Part shown: in pieces, positions 61,101-64,000 of the stretch
Layout: each line of letters begins with the position of its first letter
Position numbering within the stretch: the stretch's first letter is position 1
Source of the DNA: Takifugu bimaculatus
Lineage: Eukaryota > Chordata > Actinopteri > Tetraodontiformes > Tetraodontidae
NCBI GenBank assembly: GCA_004026145.2
Contig: CP034985.2
Span: 12,847,424-12,911,423, forward strand
Reading direction: 5' to 3'
Length of the DNA: 64,000 nucleotides
Made by a program: the position numbers and the translations under genes
Notes under the pieces: model-generated
Seen by the model: only the letters and a program-made list of their open reading frames with translations
The model's database searches: none
Told to the model about the DNA's origin: nothing

Positions 61101-62050
61101 AAAACAAGGAAAATGATCACTGTTCCTGCTCAGATTCACGGTCGGTTAACGTTAATCTGGTTCATTTTCACATCCACTCTGCCTAAAATGGGGGATTTGA
61201 GACAAAAATAGGCTCCTGTAAAACAGGTTTGAATGTTTCAAAGGCAGGGAAGCAAGCTTTGTTGGAATGCTTGAACTAAAAAAAACCATGTTTGAAGTCC
61301 GATCAGGAATAGCCTGCAGACAGGCAGTCGTGAGTGAACATGTAAATCACACATTTGCATACAGCACAAGCATGGAAGAGGTGTGCCGATCACCAATACG
61401 CGTTTTTCCAGCCACGCTGGAATGTTACATTGAATTCCCTCCCATGAATAAAGAACTGAGCCCATGCCGCAGGCGGACAGGTGGTTTGTTCTGGACTGTC
61501 TTCTGGCTGGGGCCGGTTTGAGTCCAGTTCTGTCTGCGATGTTCCAGCCAGGAAACACTTGAAACTTTATTTAAATAAAGCTGCAGGAGTTCATGTTTGT
61601 GGTTTATTCCCATCCAGACATCCCTCACCGGCCCCCCACGATGATGGTGTATAGAACTGAACGTGAACAGCTCCACTCACTCAGGTGTTCCGACATCCTC
61701 CTGAGGAGCCTGAGCTGAAGACCCCCGGGCCCCCGGAGCTGCTCGGACGTGACCCCCGCTGGCCCCTACGCTGCAGGGTTACTGGCAGAGCTTCTGATCC
61801 GAGGGTCGGGGAGCCGATTCTGATCTTGAATGAGTGGATTTAAACTGGTGTTCCAGAGCAAATGGGTTACAGATGTGCAACTTTGGTGATAATTTCCCCC
61901 AGTGCAGGAGGGAATTCTGCGGCGTGTCCTCCTCATTCATGCATGTGTGTCATCTCATTCATTGATGCCATTAATTAACCTGTCCCCAAACCGACATCAC
62001 AAATGCACCTAATAGGAAACTACAAGTTTTCATTCTGATGTGCTTTTTTG
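57670..62050. other. brms1l-nfkbia intergenic spacer
   Basis: No supportable exon. It contains the GGCA array at 58066, a short TGG repeat (about 59115-59134) and otherwise unremarkable sequence. INSM2 and RALGAPA1, which lie between these genes in human, were not seen. Confidence 0.55.
58066..58132. repeat. (GGCA)n tetranucleotide repeat
   Basis: About 16 GGCA units, flanked on both sides by related GGAC/AGAC units (58034-58065 and 58132-58140). This suggests the array expanded from a GGAC-like precursor. Confidence 0.95.
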
Positions 62051-62055
62051 CAGGG

Positions 62056-62132
62056 GGGGATTTCTTTCACAAAAGCACAGCTTGGTGTGATTTCCCTTTG
62101 CTTTTTCGAAGATAAGTAAGCTGGAAATCCCC
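62056..62132. promoter_or_regulatory. nfkbia: kappaB site cluster upstream of nfkbia
   Basis: At 62123-62132 the minus strand reads GGGGATTTCC, a perfect NF-kappaB site (GGGRNWYYCC), 96 bp before the ATG. GGGGATTTCT at 62056-62065 matches 9 of 10. A weaker 8-of-10 match, GGGAAATCAC, is on the minus strand at 62087-62096. NFKBIA promoters in mammals carry several kappaB sites through which NF-kappaB induces its own inhibitor. Confidence 0.7.
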
Positions 62133-62227
62133 GTCGAGGCTCCGCCCACCCCGGAGCACTGAAAGACAGCGCGCCTCGCTGGGCTCCAGCATTCTGACCC
62201 GACCTCCCGAGCGACACAGTCAGCCTC

Positions 62228-63979
62228 ATGGACGAGCACAGAGTCTCTTCTCACCACAACCAGATGGATTATAATAACCACGACAGCATGGGACCCAAAC
62301 ACGGGAAAATGTTGCCCAGCCAGGAGGACCGCTTTGACAGCGGCCTGGACTCCCTGAAGGAGGAAGAGCTGGTGAACAACTTTGAGGACATGAGCGTGAG
62401 CAATGTCGAGGTCCTCCCGGAGGAGTACGAGTCTTGGAGGGCTGTGGTGACCGACGACGGTGACACGTAAGTGGAACTTTAGTAGCTTCAAGTGTAGCGG
62501 CGCGTTTTGCAAAGGTCCCTGCGCGTAAAAGCGCCGCGGAGCGCGCAGGAATGGTGAAAAGCTGCAGGAGCAGGAAGGAAAAGCTGCATGAAAACAAGAG
62601 GCCTTTAACTCGGCGCGCGTGCCCGCGCTTGCGCGGGCTCGGCGCGCAGCCTGGGCGGAGCTTAAAGCCACTGTGCAAGTTCAGGAAAGTCCCTGGCAGC
62701 GCGCCAGGGACTGATAAAGCGTCAGATGTGTCAAACCACAACTGGTGGAAATAACCCAGCAAAAGTCCGGTGTTGCGAAACGCTCCACTGCTCGGGCTTT
62801 GTTCTCTCTGTTCCTGCTGGAACCGTTTCCTTCACCTGTGTCACGAAAAACTAAAAACTAAATAAATCCCAAAACGACTCAAAATAAAATGAAGACGTTT
62901 TAATCTAACCTTTGCCCGTTTTGTCTCTCAGGCTCCTCCACCTGGCCATCATTCATGAAGCCACGGATCACGCCCACCAGATGATCAAAAGCTCCCGACA
63001 TCACCCCTTCCTCAACGTGCAGAACCACCAGAGACAGGTACTGACTGGGCCCAAAGTGATTCGGCTCAGGCTCGGAGTTTCTGTAAAGGTGCTAACGCGA
63101 TGCTTTTCTTTTTTTTTTTACCCAGACTGCACTGCACCTCGCAGTCATCACAGATCAGCCGCAGCTGGTCGACAAGCTCCTGAAGGCCGGCGCCGACCCG
63201 CGGCTGGTGGACAACAGCGGTAACACGGCCCTTCACATCGCCTGCAAGAGAGGCTCCCTCGCCTGTTTCGGCGTCATCACCCAGAACTGCAGCCGCCACC
63301 TGACCTCGCTCTTGTCCTTTCCCAACTACAGTGGTAATTATCCCATCAAAGCTCCCCGAAAGCAAATCCCATCCGCTTTAATGGGTTCTTGGTTTCTCTA
63401 ACTTGGGCCTATTTTTCCTCGCTCCAGGACACAACTGTCTCCACTTGGCATCCATTAACGGCTACATTTCTTTGGTGGAAAGCCTGGTTCGCCTCGGCGC
63501 AGACATCAACGCTCAGGTAAACGCCGTTGCCTGGTTTCGCCTTCCTGCGTGGAAGCGCCTCAGAGGAGCCCCAGCTGACGTCAACCTTCTTGTTTGCAGG
63601 AACAATGCGGTGGCCGCACATCACTCCACCTGGCGGTCGACCTTCAGAACCCGTCGCTGGTCCGCTGTCTGCTCGGCCTCGGTGCCAACGTCAACTGCTT
63701 CAACTACGGCGGCTTCACGCCGTACCACCTCACCTACGGCCGCCAGAGCGAAGAGATCCGCTGCGAGCTGTACGAGAAGACGGCGCAGGAGCTGAGGGAG
63801 CTCCCCGACAGCGAATCAGACGAGAGCGACATGGACGACCTGGACACATCGGAAGACGAGGTGTGTAACCGGGTCACCGCTGACCCCCGAGCATCCAAAC
63901 CGCCCTTTAAACCACCGTTTCCTGACATTTTCCCCTTTCTTACCCGCAGATGTACGACGACATAAAGTTTGGGAAGTAG
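62228..63979 (+). CDS. nfkbia: NF-kappa-B inhibitor alpha (IkB-alpha), 6 exons
   Basis: Coding exons: 62228-62466, 62932-63037, 63126-63333, 63428-63516, 63600-63860, 63950-63979. All junctions are GT-AG, giving 310 aa (human 317). IkB-alpha holds NF-kappaB dimers in the cytoplasm until IKK phosphorylates the N-terminal degron, after which it is ubiquitinated and degraded by the proteasome. The degron DSGLDS is at residues 37-42 (Ser38 and Ser42 correspond to human Ser32/36). Lys24 and Lys27 lie 14 and 11 residues upstream of Ser38, close to human Lys21/22. Ankyrin repeats run from about residue 78 to 250, with typical TALHLAV, GNTALHIAC, NCLHLAS and GRTSLHLAVD motifs. An acidic PEST-like tail follows (PDSESDESDMDDLDTSEDE). 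The start gives a human-sized N-terminus with no better upstream ATG. The 3'UTR runs off the window. Confidence 0.97.
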
Positions 63980-64000
63980 ATGGAGGTCACGCCCTCTCCT

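Overview
The window looks like vertebrate nuclear DNA from a compact ray-finned fish genome, probably a percomorph and possibly a pufferfish-like species. The basis is five spliced genes with vertebrate exon structure, many introns of about 80-130 bp, abundant (CA)n repeats and few transposons. The species cannot be fixed from sequence alone, and the teleost a/b paralogue of each gene is left open.

Layout. 1-15,400 is gene-free and rich in (CA/TG)n microsatellites. 15,636-20,156 (+) is kcnk13, the THIK-1 two-pore K+ channel (3 coding exons, 426 aa). 23,755-28,556 (+) is psmc1, the 26S proteasome ATPase Rpt2 (11 coding exons, 440 aa). 28,720-31,500 holds an unassigned CCAAT/TATA promoter-like block and a CTCF-like motif. 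31,656-39,167 (+) is calm1, calmodulin (6 coding exons, 149 aa), followed by a long 3'UTR. 40,430-54,100 is a 13.7 kb gene-free stretch with long poly-G/poly-C runs, a CAG repeat and a likely solo LTR. 54,911-57,441 (-) is brms1l, a Sin3-HDAC corepressor subunit (10 exons, 324 aa), which contains a textbook U12-type AT-AC intron. 62,228-63,979 (+) is nfkbia, IkB-alpha (6 exons, 310 aa), with a perfect kappaB site just upstream.

All exon boundaries were read by hand. Each joined reading frame closes on a family-typical stop with a family-typical length. kcnk13-psmc1-calm1 matches human 14q32 gene order, except that nrde2 is not seen between psmc1 and calm1. brms1l and nfkbia are neighbours in human 14q13. 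The window therefore joins two blocks that are far apart on human chromosome 14. The genes do not form one pathway. nfkbia and psmc1 are linked functionally, because IkB-alpha is destroyed by the 26S proteasome after phosphorylation of its DSGLDS degron.
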